A DNA stretch of 64,000 nucleotides from Chryseolinea lacunae (lineage in GTDB: Bacteria; Bacteroidota; Bacteroidia; Cytophagales; Cyclobacteriaceae). Shown piece by piece: positions 14,909-23,135 of this stretch. How positions within the stretch are numbered: position 1 is the first letter of the stretch; each line of letters opens with the position of its first letter. The notes beneath the pieces were generated by a model, which searched no databases, was not told the origin of the DNA, and saw only the letters and a program-made list of their open reading frames with translations. The stretch is from assembly GCF_016735595.1 (NCBI RefSeq), contig NZ_JAERRB010000011.1:202870-266869 (forward strand). The letters are read 5' to 3'. The translations under genes were made by a program, and so were the position numbers.

Positions 14909-16170
14909 CTAAATCGGGCCCTTCCATTGATTCAGCTGAACGAAGTCATCGAGCACGCCCAAGTCCCGAAGGTACGTGTTGGTTTGCTCGATTGACTGGT
15001 GCCGGCACTGCGCCTGCACTAGCTTGATGTCCTTGGTGGCCTTGTAGAGCGCGATGGCGCCCGTGTGTTTGAAGCTATAGAGCGTGTAGTTGGGAGATTT
15101 ATCTTGTAGAATCCCAGCGCTCTTATAACGGGCGCTATTGACTTATAGAAGAAACTCTTTCCGACAGGTGAGGGGCCGGGATTGTGAGGTTTTGATTTTC
15201 GCCCCCATCCCCCGTGGAACCCGTTGTTTGAGAAAAGGTAGCACGACGGCGGGAATTCCATAATCCTACGCTCCTGGAGGATAGCGGCAAAGGCGTCGTT
15301 GATGCCCACATATTGTTCGATGCCGGTTTTGGCCGTTTCGTCCCGGAACAAAATTCGTCGCTTCTCTAAATCGATGTGCCCCACCTGCAGGAAGCGCATC
15401 TCTTCGGGACGGGCCAGCGTGTAATACATCACCTGAATAAAAAACACCAGGTGGTGTTCCCCTGCCTTCACCAGGGCGGCGCGGATCTGCGCCAGCTGTT
15501 CGTCGGTATAGGCCGCGTGCATGCGCGTGGTGGTGCTGAGCATTTTAATAGCGGCAACCGGATTTTTCCCTTTGAAAAGGTTCCTGTCGCGATCGATCAG
15601 CACGGCCATGACCGCATGAAAAGACGCCCGGTGTCCGTTGTAGGTTTTGTTGGCGACATCCCGCACCTGCTTCAGGTAGTCAAAATACATGCGCATGAAC
15701 GCCGCGTTTACCTCCCGAAGCTTGTAGTCCTGACTTAATTTTTGATGCTGAAGGAATTCCACCACCGTGGTGCGCAGGGATGCGTATGCCTTAACGCTGT
15801 TGGCGCGAAGGTCTTCCACATCGCGTTTGTAGGCCGACACGTAGTCGATCGCCTTCAGCACGGTGAAGTGTTTAAAATCGAATTCGAGAATCTTTGGCGC
15901 CGGTTCAAGGCTTTCGGTATGCCAGTCGTCAAAAAGCAGGGAGTTTATTTCCGCAATGGCCTGGTGGGCGAAGATGGTGCGCAAGTCGGGGTTTTCGATC
16001 GCGGCCAGCTCGGCGTGCAGCACGCGGCGGCGGATCAGTTTTTGGTTGAGACTGTCGGTGGTGTAGAAAACGATGTACCAGGGATTTTTTTCCGAAGACA
16101 CGAGGGCAGCCTTTCGGTAGAGGAAACCGGAACGGGACTTTAGTGGGGTTCTTGGTCGCTTATCTGACAA
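14909..16170 (-). pseudogene. Tyrosine-type site-specific integrase, frameshifted before its catalytic end
   Basis: The frame reads a core-binding domain (SAYKRDVEDLRANSVKAYAS; MRMYFDYLKQVRDVANKTYN) and the catalytic half with QVMYYTLARPEEMRFLQVGH, which carries the first catalytic arginine. Around 15097-15102 one base is missing. The open frame then runs into garbage and stops at 15019, while the other frame gives YTLYSFKHTGAIALYKATKD, CRHQSIEQTNTYLRDLGVLD and a stop at 14909. That lost part holds the histidines and the nucleophile tyrosine (TYLRDLG). No ATG lies at the expected start; TTG at 16170 is the best candidate, and the frame stays open back into tRNA-Pro. Adjacency to the tRNA is typical of integrases using the tRNA 3' end as attachment site. 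Confidence 0.85.
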
Positions 16171-16241
16171 TGCTAACTGACCGAAGTTTTTAAGGGAAGA
16201 AAAAAACAGCGAATCAAATCTGAATTCGCTGTTTTTATGTG

Positions 16242-16315
16242 TCGGGGCGGCCAGATTCGAACTGACGACCTCTTGGTCCCAAACCAAGCGCGATACCGGG
16301 CTACGCTACGCCCCG
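16242..16315 (-). tRNA. tRNA-Pro (anticodon TGG)
   Basis: The minus strand folds into a complete cloverleaf. The 7-bp acceptor stem is CGGGGCG/CGCCCCG, the anticodon arm CTTGG-TTTGGGA-CCAAG has TGG at positions 34-36, and the T arm is GTCAG-TTCGAAT-CTGGC with the invariant TTCGA. The discriminator base is A and CCA is not encoded. A Bacteroidota -7 box lies just upstream. The integrase remnant starts within 75 bases of the 3' end. Confidence 0.96.
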
Positions 16316-16330
16316 AACATTTTGGGACCG

Positions 16331-16338
16331 CAAAGATA
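16331..16338 (-). promoter_or_regulatory. -7 box TATCTTTG of the tRNA-Pro promoter
   Basis: On the minus strand TATCTTTG fits TANNTTTG and ends 15 bases before the first tRNA base, a sensible position for transcription starting just ahead of the tRNA. Confidence 0.65.
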
Positions 16339-16492
16339 CGTTTAATAGCTTGAGGTCCTAATGTGCGCGTCTAAATTTTCTGTTTTTTATGAAGTATTAA
16401 CCGAAGCACTCTCAAAATGGAGCCAGGATGTTTTTAAACGTAGCGCAGGAAGAATGTACCCATCGCGTTGAGCGATTACGCGAAGTGGAGCG

Positions 16493-16990
16493 CTAACATT
16501 TTTTCAACTCGTCTTCCATGTTCTTCTTAAACTCGTGGTTCGCCGCTGCCTCGTCGATGGAGTGTGACTGCTGAAGGCTTTCTTCCTTCTTGGCATATTC
16601 GCTGAGATGGGCGTAGTATTTTTTGATGACCTTCAGTTCGTCTTCCGTCATGTTCTCAACGCTCACCAACCGGTTGCTTGCAAACTCATGGGCCGCCACC
16701 AGTTCATTCAGTTTAAGCTGGATGGCCAGCGAATCTTTGTTTTGAGATTTCTGAATAAGAAACACCATAAGAAAGGTGACGATGGTGGTGCCCGTGTTGA
16801 TCACCAGTTGCCATTGTTCCGAATAGTGAAACACCGGCCCGGTAACAGCCCAAAGCAACACCAGCGTGAAGGCCACAATAAACGCCGGCGTGCTTCCTGC
16901 GGCAGAGGTAACGGCGCCCGAGAATTTCTCGAAGAAACTCTTTTTACCCACGTTGACCTCGTTCGGTTTTTTATCCTGCTTGATGTCCAT
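16493..16990 (-). CDS. Low-affinity iron permease family membrane protein
   Basis: 165 residues. The family core GSTPAFIVAFTLVLLWAVTG followed by WQLVINTGTTIVTFLMVFLI and QKSQNKDSLAIQLKLNELVA is unmistakable: two membrane helices and the invariant NTGTTIVTFLMVFLIQ..QN.D..A...KL.EL block. The name comes from yeast Fet4-like proteins; for these short bacterial members transport has not been shown. The C-terminal ~60 residues are charged (KKEESLQQSHSIDEAAANHE) and probably cytoplasmic. It stands alone. Confidence 0.9.
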   Translation of the reverse strand: MDIKQDKKPNEVNVGKKSFFEKFSGAVTSAAGSTPAFIVAFTLVLLWAVTGPVFHYSEQWQLVINTGTTIVTFLMVFLIQKSQNKDSLAIQLKLNELVAAHEFASNRLVSVENMTEDELKVIKKYYAHLSEYAKKEESLQQSHSIDEAAANHEFKKNMEDELKKC

Positions 16991-17200
16991 ATGAATTTAC
17001 TTCCGTCATGTGACCGGATCGGATTGTCGGATTGCAAACTTGATGCCCGCTTCTTCCTTGAATGTTTACCATGCAGAAAAGGCGCAGTGTTTGCAATGAT
17101 GTAAACAGGTTGGAAGTGGCGATCTCTCGCGGTTCCTGAAACGGCGGCGATTAATGCATGACCAGGTCAGAACATAGACATGAACGGACATGTGATGAGG

Positions 17201-17208
17201 TATATTTG
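17201..17208 (+). promoter_or_regulatory. -7 box TATATTTG upstream of the DUF892 gene
   Basis: TATATTTG matches TANNTTTG. With a start of transcription a few bases on, the leader before the ATG at 17328 would be about 110 bases. Confidence 0.45.
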
Positions 17209-17327
17209 TGTATAAATTCCGCTATAACCTGTTGAAGTTTTTCCACAACGGTCGCCCCACAAGGATGATAATTCCACGTTTGACAACGGTTTCCAAAGGG
17301 CACGAAATTTGGGATGCTGCAACCCAT

Positions 17328-17870
17328 ATGAAAAACTTCCCACAGAACATGGCCGATACGGCAGTGGTGGATCAGGACGTCCGCCTAGAGAAACTTTTCG
17401 AAGATGAACTGCGCGAAATCTATTGGACGGAGAAAGCGCTCATCAAGGTGCTTGCCCGCATGGTGCGCCAGGCCACAGCCGCCAATCTCGTGAAAGTTCT
17501 CGATGGTCACCTCGTGGAAACCGAAGAACATGCAGCACGTGCAGAAGAAATTTTTAACGTGATCGGTAAAGACCATCGCGCCCGCAAATCCGATACCGCA
17601 GACCGCCTCATTCGCGAAGCCGACGTTCTCACGAAAGAACGCAGAGCAGGCAACCAGCGCGATGCCGCCATACTTTTCATTCTTCAGAAAATAGAACGCT
17701 ATGAAATCCTCGCCTATAAGACCATGAAGACGTTGGCCATCACCATGGGATGCGAAAGGGCAGTGACCTTGCTCCAATATACATTGGACGAAGAAAGTGC
17801 GAACTATAAAAAACTGATGACGCTATCAGCAACAGGCATGAACGTAGACGTCGCAGAAATTCAACCGTGA
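17328..17870 (+). CDS. DUF892 (YciE/YciF-type) ferritin-like protein
   Basis: The start chosen is ATG 17328 (MKNFPQNMADTAVVDQDVRL), giving 180 residues; the open frame extends upstream but without family resemblance. The four-helix ferritin-like pattern is present: LEKLFEDELREIYWTEKALI for helix A, VLDGHLVETEEHAARAEEIF for helix B, DAAILFILQKIERYEILAYK for helix C and LLQYTLDEESANYKKLMTLS for helix D, each carrying E and E-x-x-H residues that could hold a di-iron site. Members are stress-induced proteins proposed to have ferroxidase-like activity. A short hydrophilic frame (17880-18038) follows. Confidence 0.9.
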   Translation: MKNFPQNMADTAVVDQDVRLEKLFEDELREIYWTEKALIKVLARMVRQATAANLVKVLDGHLVETEEHAARAEEIFNVIGKDHRARKSDTADRLIREADVLTKERRAGNQRDAAILFILQKIERYEILAYKTMKTLAITMGCERAVTLLQYTLDEESANYKKLMTLSATGMNVDVAEIQP

Positions 17871-17879
17871 CTTAGGTAG

Positions 17880-18038
17880 ATGAAAAGTTATACAACCCAG
17901 AAGGATCGCGTCGAGGCCAATCCCAACGTGATGAAAGAAAAAAAGGAACCGGGCAACCCCGAGTCCTCACAACCCAAACCTGCAGTGATAACATCCCACA
18001 AGAAGCGCGTGTGGGATCCGTGCGCGCTTTATTTCTAA
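17880..18038 (+). CDS. Short hydrophilic protein
   Basis: 52 codons (MKSYTTQKDRVEANPNVMKE), Lys/Pro/Ser/Glu rich, no hydrophobic stretch. It starts 9 bases after the DUF892 gene on the same strand, so it could be co-transcribed as a small stress protein. No family recognised; it may equally be a chance frame. Confidence 0.35.
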   Translation: MKSYTTQKDRVEANPNVMKEKKEPGNPESSQPKPAVITSHKKRVWDPCALYF

Positions 18039-18346
18039 CGAGTGCAGCTTGCTATAATACCGCCGACAAGAAATTGAGTCCCCCGGCATTGTCGCCGAAT
18101 ACGTTACGTTCCCGTTGCCACGGAAATATGACAAGGCTGTATTGTTGCCCCTGATTCTGATTATCCGGGATAGTTTTAACAATTGTGTAGAATAAGCCCG
18201 ATGTTGATAATTCTGATTTTTTGAGATTAACAAAACGCCATGGGCACAGGGCAGAGGGTGATGTTGTCAGGTCATTCTGAATTCCGGGAGTGAGATTAGT
18301 AGAATTATACTATGCCCGAAAAGCCACCCATTAACGCGGGGCGCTT
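18039..18346. other. Intergenic region, nothing recognised
   Basis: No frame looks coding and no strong hairpin or repeat is visible apart from scattered short inverted repeats. Confidence 0.4.
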
Positions 18347-18354
18347 TAATTTTG
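18347..18354 (+). promoter_or_regulatory. -7 box TAATTTTG before a 33-residue membrane microprotein
   Basis: TAATTTTG fits TANNTTTG and ends 9 bases before the ATG at 18364, which would give a nearly leaderless transcript. Confidence 0.45.
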
Positions 18355-18363
18355 TGTGTTGCT

Positions 18364-18465
18364 ATGATGAAACGTTATTTAAAAATCACCATTTTCGTTG
18401 CCGGCGCGGCGCTATTGATCGGACTGGCCTTCATTGTTTATGTGCTAATGCTATTTGGCCACTGA
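18364..18465 (+). CDS. Single-helix membrane microprotein
   Basis: 33 residues: MMKRYLKIT followed by one hydrophobic helix (IFVAGAALLIGLAFIVYVLM) and LFGH. The positive-inside N-terminus, clean helix and close promoter box make it a credible microprotein of the kind usually missed. Its last 15 bases overlap the 3' end of the convergent HPP gene. Function unknown. Confidence 0.5.
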   Translation: MMKRYLKITIFVAGAALLIGLAFIVYVLMLFGH

Positions 18466-19074
18466 GCCCGCCTTTTTATATCTCCGCTTCCAGAACTTGA
18501 ACCAATGCTTGTTCTTCGGATAGCTTCGGTGTGGAGTCGCGTTGTTGCAAAGCAGGGCCACAAAGAAAAGGATGAGAACACCCGAAAGCACAGGGCTGAT
18601 CACATAGAAAAATCCCAACGACTGAATTTTGGCCGACCCGATGTTGGCAATCAACGCCGTGGCACCACCCGGCGGGTGCAGGGTCTTGGTGATCTGCATA
18701 AACACGATCGACAACGCCACCGATAGGGCAGAGGTGAGCCAGACTTCACCCGGGACCAGTTTGTGCACCAGCACACCCGTGAAGGCACAGATCACATGGC
18801 CGCCAATAAGATTTCGCGGTTGCGCCAGGGGGCTGTTAATAATACCATAGATAAGCACGGAGGAGGCCCCGAAGGAGCCGATTAAAAACAGGTTGTCAGA
18901 TGCCGGCAGGTAGGTGCTGTTGAACAGCCCGATAATTCCGATGCCTAGAAAAGCGCCCACGAACGTCCACAAATGTTCCTGGAAATCGACAAGCGTTTCC
19001 TGGTAAATGATCCGGCGGGCTTTGAAGATGTGTCGCTTAACGTGTCGTTTCATTGGCGATATTGCATCGACCAC
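18451..19074 (-). CDS. HPP-family integral membrane protein
   Basis: 207 residues. Four hydrophobic segments (LWTFVGAFLGIGIIGLFNS, LFLIGSFGASSVLIYGI, LTSALSVALSIVFMQI, VISPVLSGVLILFFVALLC) and the signature TLHPPGGATALIANIG (His-Pro-Pro, residues ~135-150), plus NSPLAQPRNLIGGHVICAF. HPP proteins of cyanobacteria have been reported to transport nitrite; for this one the substrate is unproven. The first Met is at 19074; MKRHVKRHIF at codon 8 is an alternative start. Confidence 0.9.
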   Translation of the reverse strand: MVDAISPMKRHVKRHIFKARRIIYQETLVDFQEHLWTFVGAFLGIGIIGLFNSTYLPASDNLFLIGSFGASSVLIYGIINSPLAQPRNLIGGHVICAFTGVLVHKLVPGEVWLTSALSVALSIVFMQITKTLHPPGGATALIANIGSAKIQSLGFFYVISPVLSGVLILFFVALLCNNATPHRSYPKNKHWFKFWKRRYKKAGSVAK

Positions 19075-19215
19075 GCCAAGGTTGATGCTACTTGTTTTTT
19101 GAAGAAAATGATCGGCCGCTAAACTAGGTCGTGCTGGTTGTTAATCAAACGTCCATATCTCAGAGTTTATCGCATAATTATATCAGGGTAAATCCGGATA
19201 TCGGAGTCTGAAAAC

Positions 19216-19407
19216 TTATCCCCGCTTCTCACGCTTATCCTGCCCCGATACATTCGGACTCGACCGGTCGGGAGACACCCCTTTGCGCTTCCCTTGGTCG
19301 CTATCTGAACCAAAATTTCCGGCCTGTCCTTCGCCCTCGTCGGAGGTGGGTTTCTTGCTTTTACTTTCCGAACTGTGGCGCGGATGTTTTTTTTCTGTGG
19401 TGCTCAT
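19216..19407 (-). CDS. Small hydrophilic protein (low complexity)
   Basis: 63 residues from the ATG at 19407 (MSTTEKKHPRHSSESKSKKP), rich in Lys, Ser, Asp and Gly, with no hydrophobic segment and no Cys. Similar short disordered proteins are common next to stress genes in Bacteroidota. The frame extends upstream but that part has unrelated composition. Function unknown. Confidence 0.5.
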   Translation of the reverse strand: MSTTEKKHPRHSSESKSKKPTSDEGEGQAGNFGSDSDQGKRKGVSPDRSSPNVSGQDKREKRG

Positions 19408-19700
19408 TTTTTTTGTGTTTATGTACGCACTACCCACACAAAAACGATACCCGGCAAACGTCTCGCTATGCTGCATTTTTTGCAGGCACCCGGATGTGTT
19501 CAGTAGAGAAAAGTCCCCGTAGCGCGTCCCCATGCCTCACTTCGCCCGCTCATGCAGGGTTGAGATGGACAGCCGTTTTGAACGGCGGTGCCTGTGGTTT
19601 TCCTGAAAAAAGATGCCGGCGATTTTCATTATTCAACGATTTATTGTTATTTGCTTAACAAAATATAAGTAAATGAAGTCGGATCGCATGGGCCAACACA
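19408..19700. other. Intergenic region before the permease gene
   Basis: No gene recognised. AT-rich from 19620 to 19680, where the promoter of the gene at 19714 probably lies. Confidence 0.4.
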
Positions 19701-19708
19701 AAGGAGGG
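19701..19708 (+). promoter_or_regulatory. Strong Shine-Dalgarno site AAGGAGGG
   Basis: AAGGAGGG lies 5 bases before the ATG at 19714 and fixes that start. Such a canonical site is unusual in this window, where most genes have AT-rich leaders. Confidence 0.6.
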
Positions 19709-19713
19709 AGCCA

Positions 19714-22398
19714 ATGAGCAAGCAACCGCCCTTCATACCTCCGCGCTGGGCCCTGAAGTTTCTGCTTGCCATTTGCCCGCCACACCTTGCCGAAGAGATC
19801 GAAGGCGACCTTTTGCAAACTTTCGCGCGCGACTGCAGGCGGGTGGGTGAGCAACGCGCCCGCCGAAAATATGTGTGGAACGCCGTGCGCTATTGTCGCC
19901 CCGGCATTCTGCTTCGAAATTCATTTTCCTATTCGTTAATCAACACCATCATGCTACGCAACTACATCCTCATCGCCATCCGGAATGTCACCAAAAACAA
20001 AGTGTTTTCAGGCATCAACATATTCGGGCTGGGCACGGGCCTAGCGGCATGCCTGCTCATCTTTCAGTTTGTGTCCTACGAACTGAGCTATGACACCTTC
20101 TTCGAAAATGCCGATCGCATCTATCGCATCACCAACGATCGTTTTCAAAACGGCAAACTCATTCAACACGGCACCATCACCTATCCCACCATTGGCCCCA
20201 CCATGGCCAAAGACTACCCGGAAATTGAACGCTACACGCGCCTCATGCCCGGCGGCGACCTCAACGTGAAGGTGAACGACAAAATGTTTCGTGGCGACAA
20301 CTGCCATTTCGCAGATGAAAATTTCCTGTCCGTGTTCAGTTTTCCCCTGCGGGCCGGCGACCGCACCACCGCATTGAAAGATCCACATACCATCATGCTC
20401 ACCGAAACCACGGCGCGAAAATTTTTCGGCGTCACCGACAACGCGTGGGCCGACGTGCTGGGCAAGACGTTGTATTGGGGAAACGACGAACAACCCTATA
20501 AGGTAACCGCCATCTGCGAGGATGTTCCCGACAATTCGCACATTCAATTCAACGCACTTGTTTCCTACAGCACACTCCACAGCGGCGACGAAAAAGGTGC
20601 AGACATCAGCTGGACCTGGTCCGACTTCCGCCACTACATCGTGCTGAAGCCCGGCACCGATCCCAAAGCGTTGGAAAACAAATTCCCCGCCTTCAGCGAC
20701 CGCTACTTCAAAGGCGATAAAGTATCGGGCAGCGTAGAAAAATTTTACCTGCAACCCCTCAAGAAAGCCCATCTGTATTCCGACTATGAATACGACATTG
20801 CGCGTACGGCCAGCGGCAAAGCCGTTTGGGCCATGCTGGTGGTGGCCGTGTTCATTTTGCTCATCGCGTGGATCAACTACATCAACCTCACCACCTCGCG
20901 CGCACTCGACCGCGCCAAAGAAGTGGGCTTGCGCAAAGTGATGGGTGCGCTCAAGTCGCAGCTCGTGCGCCAGTTCATTTTCGAATCCATACTCATCAGC
21001 ATGCTGGCCTTTGTGGTGGCGTGGGTCATCGTGTTGGCGTCGCAGCAAAGTTTCAACACCATCATTGGCGCACAGCTGTCGTGGTGGGGCGTGCTCAGCA
21101 GCCTCAAGCCGACCACGGTGTTTATCCTCGCCGGTGTCATGATTGCTGGTGTCATACTCGCGGGCTTCTATCCCGCCTTTGTGCTGTCGTCCTATCAGCC
21201 GGCCACGGTGTTGAAAGGCAAGTTTCAACGGTCGTCGCGTGGCGGGCTGCTGCGCAAAGGGCTGGTTGTTTTTCAATTCACCGCGGCGGCAACGCTCATC
21301 ACGGGCACGCTCATTGTGTCGCGCCAGTTGAAATTTATGAACGAGGCCGACCTGGGCATGAACCTCAGCCGTGTCATGATCGTGAGTCCACCGGAGCGCA
21401 CGGCGTGGGACTCCACCTTCATCGAACGGGTAGAAAGCTATAAGGCAGAACTTGCGCAGTTGAACCAGGTGGTCAGCGTGTCCACCTCAAGCCAGCTGCC
21501 CGGGCAACGGTTGGGCCGGGCGTTTGGGCTGCGTCTTCGCGAGCAGCCATCCGAAGCGCACTACACCATGAGCTTCATGGGCGCCGACTATGCGCACTTC
21601 GACACCTATGGCGTGTCGCTGGTGGCCGGTCGTGGTTTCCGTCCCGCCGATCACCAGGCCGATTTCTCTAAGATCACCACGGCCATCCTAAACCAGAATG
21701 CTGTGGCGCTGTTGGGCATTGCCAACGCGCAGGAAGCCATCGGCAAAGACATCATCGATGGCGACGGCCACTGGGTCATCATCGGCGTGGTCAACAACTT
21801 TCACCAGGAGTCACTAAAGAAACCCATGGAGCCCATTGTGTTTCTGCCCACCTACAGCACCTACGCGTCCACGTCCATCAAAACAAACACGTCAACACCC
21901 CAGGCCCTGGTGGCCAGCGTAGAAAAGATCTATCTGAAATTTTTCCCCGGCAACGTCTTTGAATACTCGTTCATCGAAGACCGCTACCGCTCACAATACA
22001 ACGACGAAAATCGGTTTGCCAAAATCGTCACCATCTTCACGGTGCTCGGCATCATGATCTCCTGCCTCGGCCTCATCGGACTTTCATCCTACACCGCCGT
22101 GCAGCGCACCAAAGAAATTGGCATACGCAAAGCCCTGGGCGCATCGCTGGCCAGCATCATCACCTTGCTGTCTGCCGATTTCATCCGCCTGGTCACCGTG
22201 GCCATCATCGTGGCCGTGCCGCTGGCCTACCTCGCCATGCAACAATGGCTTTCCAACTATCCCTATCGCATCGCGCTGCAATGGTTCCTGTTTGTGGTGC
22301 CCGCACTGCTCATCGTTATCATCGCCGCCATCACCATCAGCTTTCAGGTTCTTAAAACCGCGCGCACCAACCCGGCCGACACCCTGAAATACGAATAA
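19714..22398 (+). CDS. FtsX/MacB-type permease with an N-terminal permease prefix domain
   Basis: 894 residues. Residues 1-80 (PPRWALKFLLAICPPHLAEE, IEGDLLQTFARDCRRVGEQR) are the permease prefix domain 2 found before this transporter class. Then comes a MacB-like arrangement: helix ~100-125 (NKVFSGINIFGLGTGLAACL), a large periplasmic domain, three helices with the FtsX signature (SRALDRAKEVGLRKVMGALK), a second periplasmic domain and a second FtsX core (QRTKEIGIRKALGASLASII). Such proteins work with an ABC ATPase in mechanotransmission or in export of peptides or drugs. No ATPase is encoded nearby. A second member lies at 50617-52989. Confidence 0.92.
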   Translation: MSKQPPFIPPRWALKFLLAICPPHLAEEIEGDLLQTFARDCRRVGEQRARRKYVWNAVRYCRPGILLRNSFSYSLINTIMLRNYILIAIRNVTKNKVFSGINIFGLGTGLAACLLIFQFVSYELSYDTFFENADRIYRITNDRFQNGKLIQHGTITYPTIGPTMAKDYPEIERYTRLMPGGDLNVKVNDKMFRGDNCHFADENFLSVFSFPLRAGDRTTALKDPHTIMLTETTARKFFGVTDNAWADVLGKTLYWGNDEQPYKVTAICEDVPDNSHIQFNALVSYSTLHSGDEKGADISWTWSDFRHYIVLKPGTDPKALENKFPAFSDRYFKGDKVSGSVEKFYLQPLKKAHLYSDYEYDIARTASGKAVWAMLVVAVFILLIAWINYINLTTSRALDRAKEVGLRKVMGALKSQLVRQFIFESILISMLAFVVAWVIVLASQQSFNTIIGAQLSWWGVLSSLKPTTVFILAGVMIAGVILAGFYPAFVLSSYQPATVLKGKFQRSSRGGLLRKGLVVFQFTAAATLITGTLIVSRQLKFMNEADLGMNLSRVMIVSPPERTAWDSTFIERVESYKAELAQLNQVVSVSTSSQLPGQRLGRAFGLRLREQPSEAHYTMSFMGADYAHFDTYGVSLVAGRGFRPADHQADFSKITTAILNQNAVALLGIANAQEAIGKDIIDGDGHWVIIGVVNNFHQESLKKPMEPIVFLPTYSTYASTSIKTNTSTPQALVASVEKIYLKFFPGNVFEYSFIEDRYRSQYNDENRFAKIVTIFTVLGIMISCLGLIGLSSYTAVQRTKEIGIRKALGASLASIITLLSADFIRLVTVAIIVAVPLAYLAMQQWLSNYPYRIALQWFLFVVPALLIVIIAAITISFQVLKTARTNPADTLKYE

Positions 22399-22603
22399 AG
22401 CCCGGGCCTGTTCAATGCAGGCTTGGGATGATTCAAACATTCGGAGAAAAACGTGGGCGTGTCCCCGACCCGTCGGGGCCAGGCCGTCCATTCCAAGTCC
22501 TCGCCCCACGCACATGCCCCAGCGGCTGTGGGCTTTCCATTACCGTCCTTCACGCAGTGTGTGTGCGGGCATGCCACCACGTTGAACCACCCGTCGACGA
22601 TCG
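22399..22603. other. GC-rich intergenic segment with hairpins
   Basis: Directly after the permease stop, arms with two G-U pairs (CCCGGGCCTG/CAGGCTTGGG, 22401-22428) could form a terminator. Another perfect hairpin, CCCCGAC-CC-GTCGGGG, is at 22463-22478. The rest is strikingly GC-rich and resembles, from memory, GC-rich interspersed intergenic sequences in other Bacteroidota genomes. No gene. Confidence 0.5.
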
Positions 22604-23132
22604 TTAGTGATACAAATGATCTCCCGAAGAACCATGGTGTTCGTCGTGCGGATCACAATTGACCCTTTCGTAATCAAAAATATACGTACGCGTTTCCGTC
22701 GGGCTTGTATAAAACGTGGATGACCACACAATTTTCTTTACCAGATTTCCATCATACGTTTACGCGAAATCTTGCAACGTCACGTTCGTGGGAGCGTTGT
22801 CGATTGTGTACTGGGCTTTCAGGGGATTGTTGGTTGAGAAAACACTCACCAGGGGAATATTATAATCCACCACCGGATAATTCACCATTCTGCCCACGGG
22901 AAAAAATGCGGGATTGCCTTACGGCATCGGCCAGCATCATAAACGGATTTTTCTTGGCGTCATAGGCCGAAGCCGGATATTCGGTGAATGGCGGCACGAT
23001 ATAGATGCGCGCCACATTATCTCCACTGTACTCGAATAAACCAGCTCAAAGTTCACCGTAATCACCCGGCCTTAGTCTGGGTTGAATGTCAAATGCAGAA
23101 ACGTGGCATGCTTACTCAGATGAGCCAGCCAG
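22604..23132 (-). pseudogene. Decayed lipoprotein-like gene, several stops and frameshifts
   Basis: Joined minus-strand pieces read protein-like: TKPWLAHLSKHATFLHLTFN, stop, GRVITVNFEL; then after a shift FEYSGDNVARIYIVPPFTEY and PASAYDAKKNPFMMLADAV; then after another shift NPAFFPVGRMVNYPVVDYNI and STNNPLKAQYTIDNAPTNVT, in-frame stop, YDGNLVKKIVWSSTFYTSPT and ETRTYIFDYERVNC, stop at 22604. The NKKNPF..l and NNP.ka.y...g pattern is that of the repeated YD-type domains in Bacteroidota lipoproteins. At least two stops and two shifts are present and no start is visible. Not functional. Confidence 0.7.
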
Positions 23133-23135
23133 GGC

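Noticed and set aside
13191..17187. 18 of 19 matching bases (AGAACATAGAC.TGAACGG) at 13191-13209 and 17169-17187, possibly attachment-site copies
   Set aside because: A rough count shows that about one such near-match is expected by chance among all 19-mers of a 64-kb window on both strands, and neither copy lies at a tRNA end.
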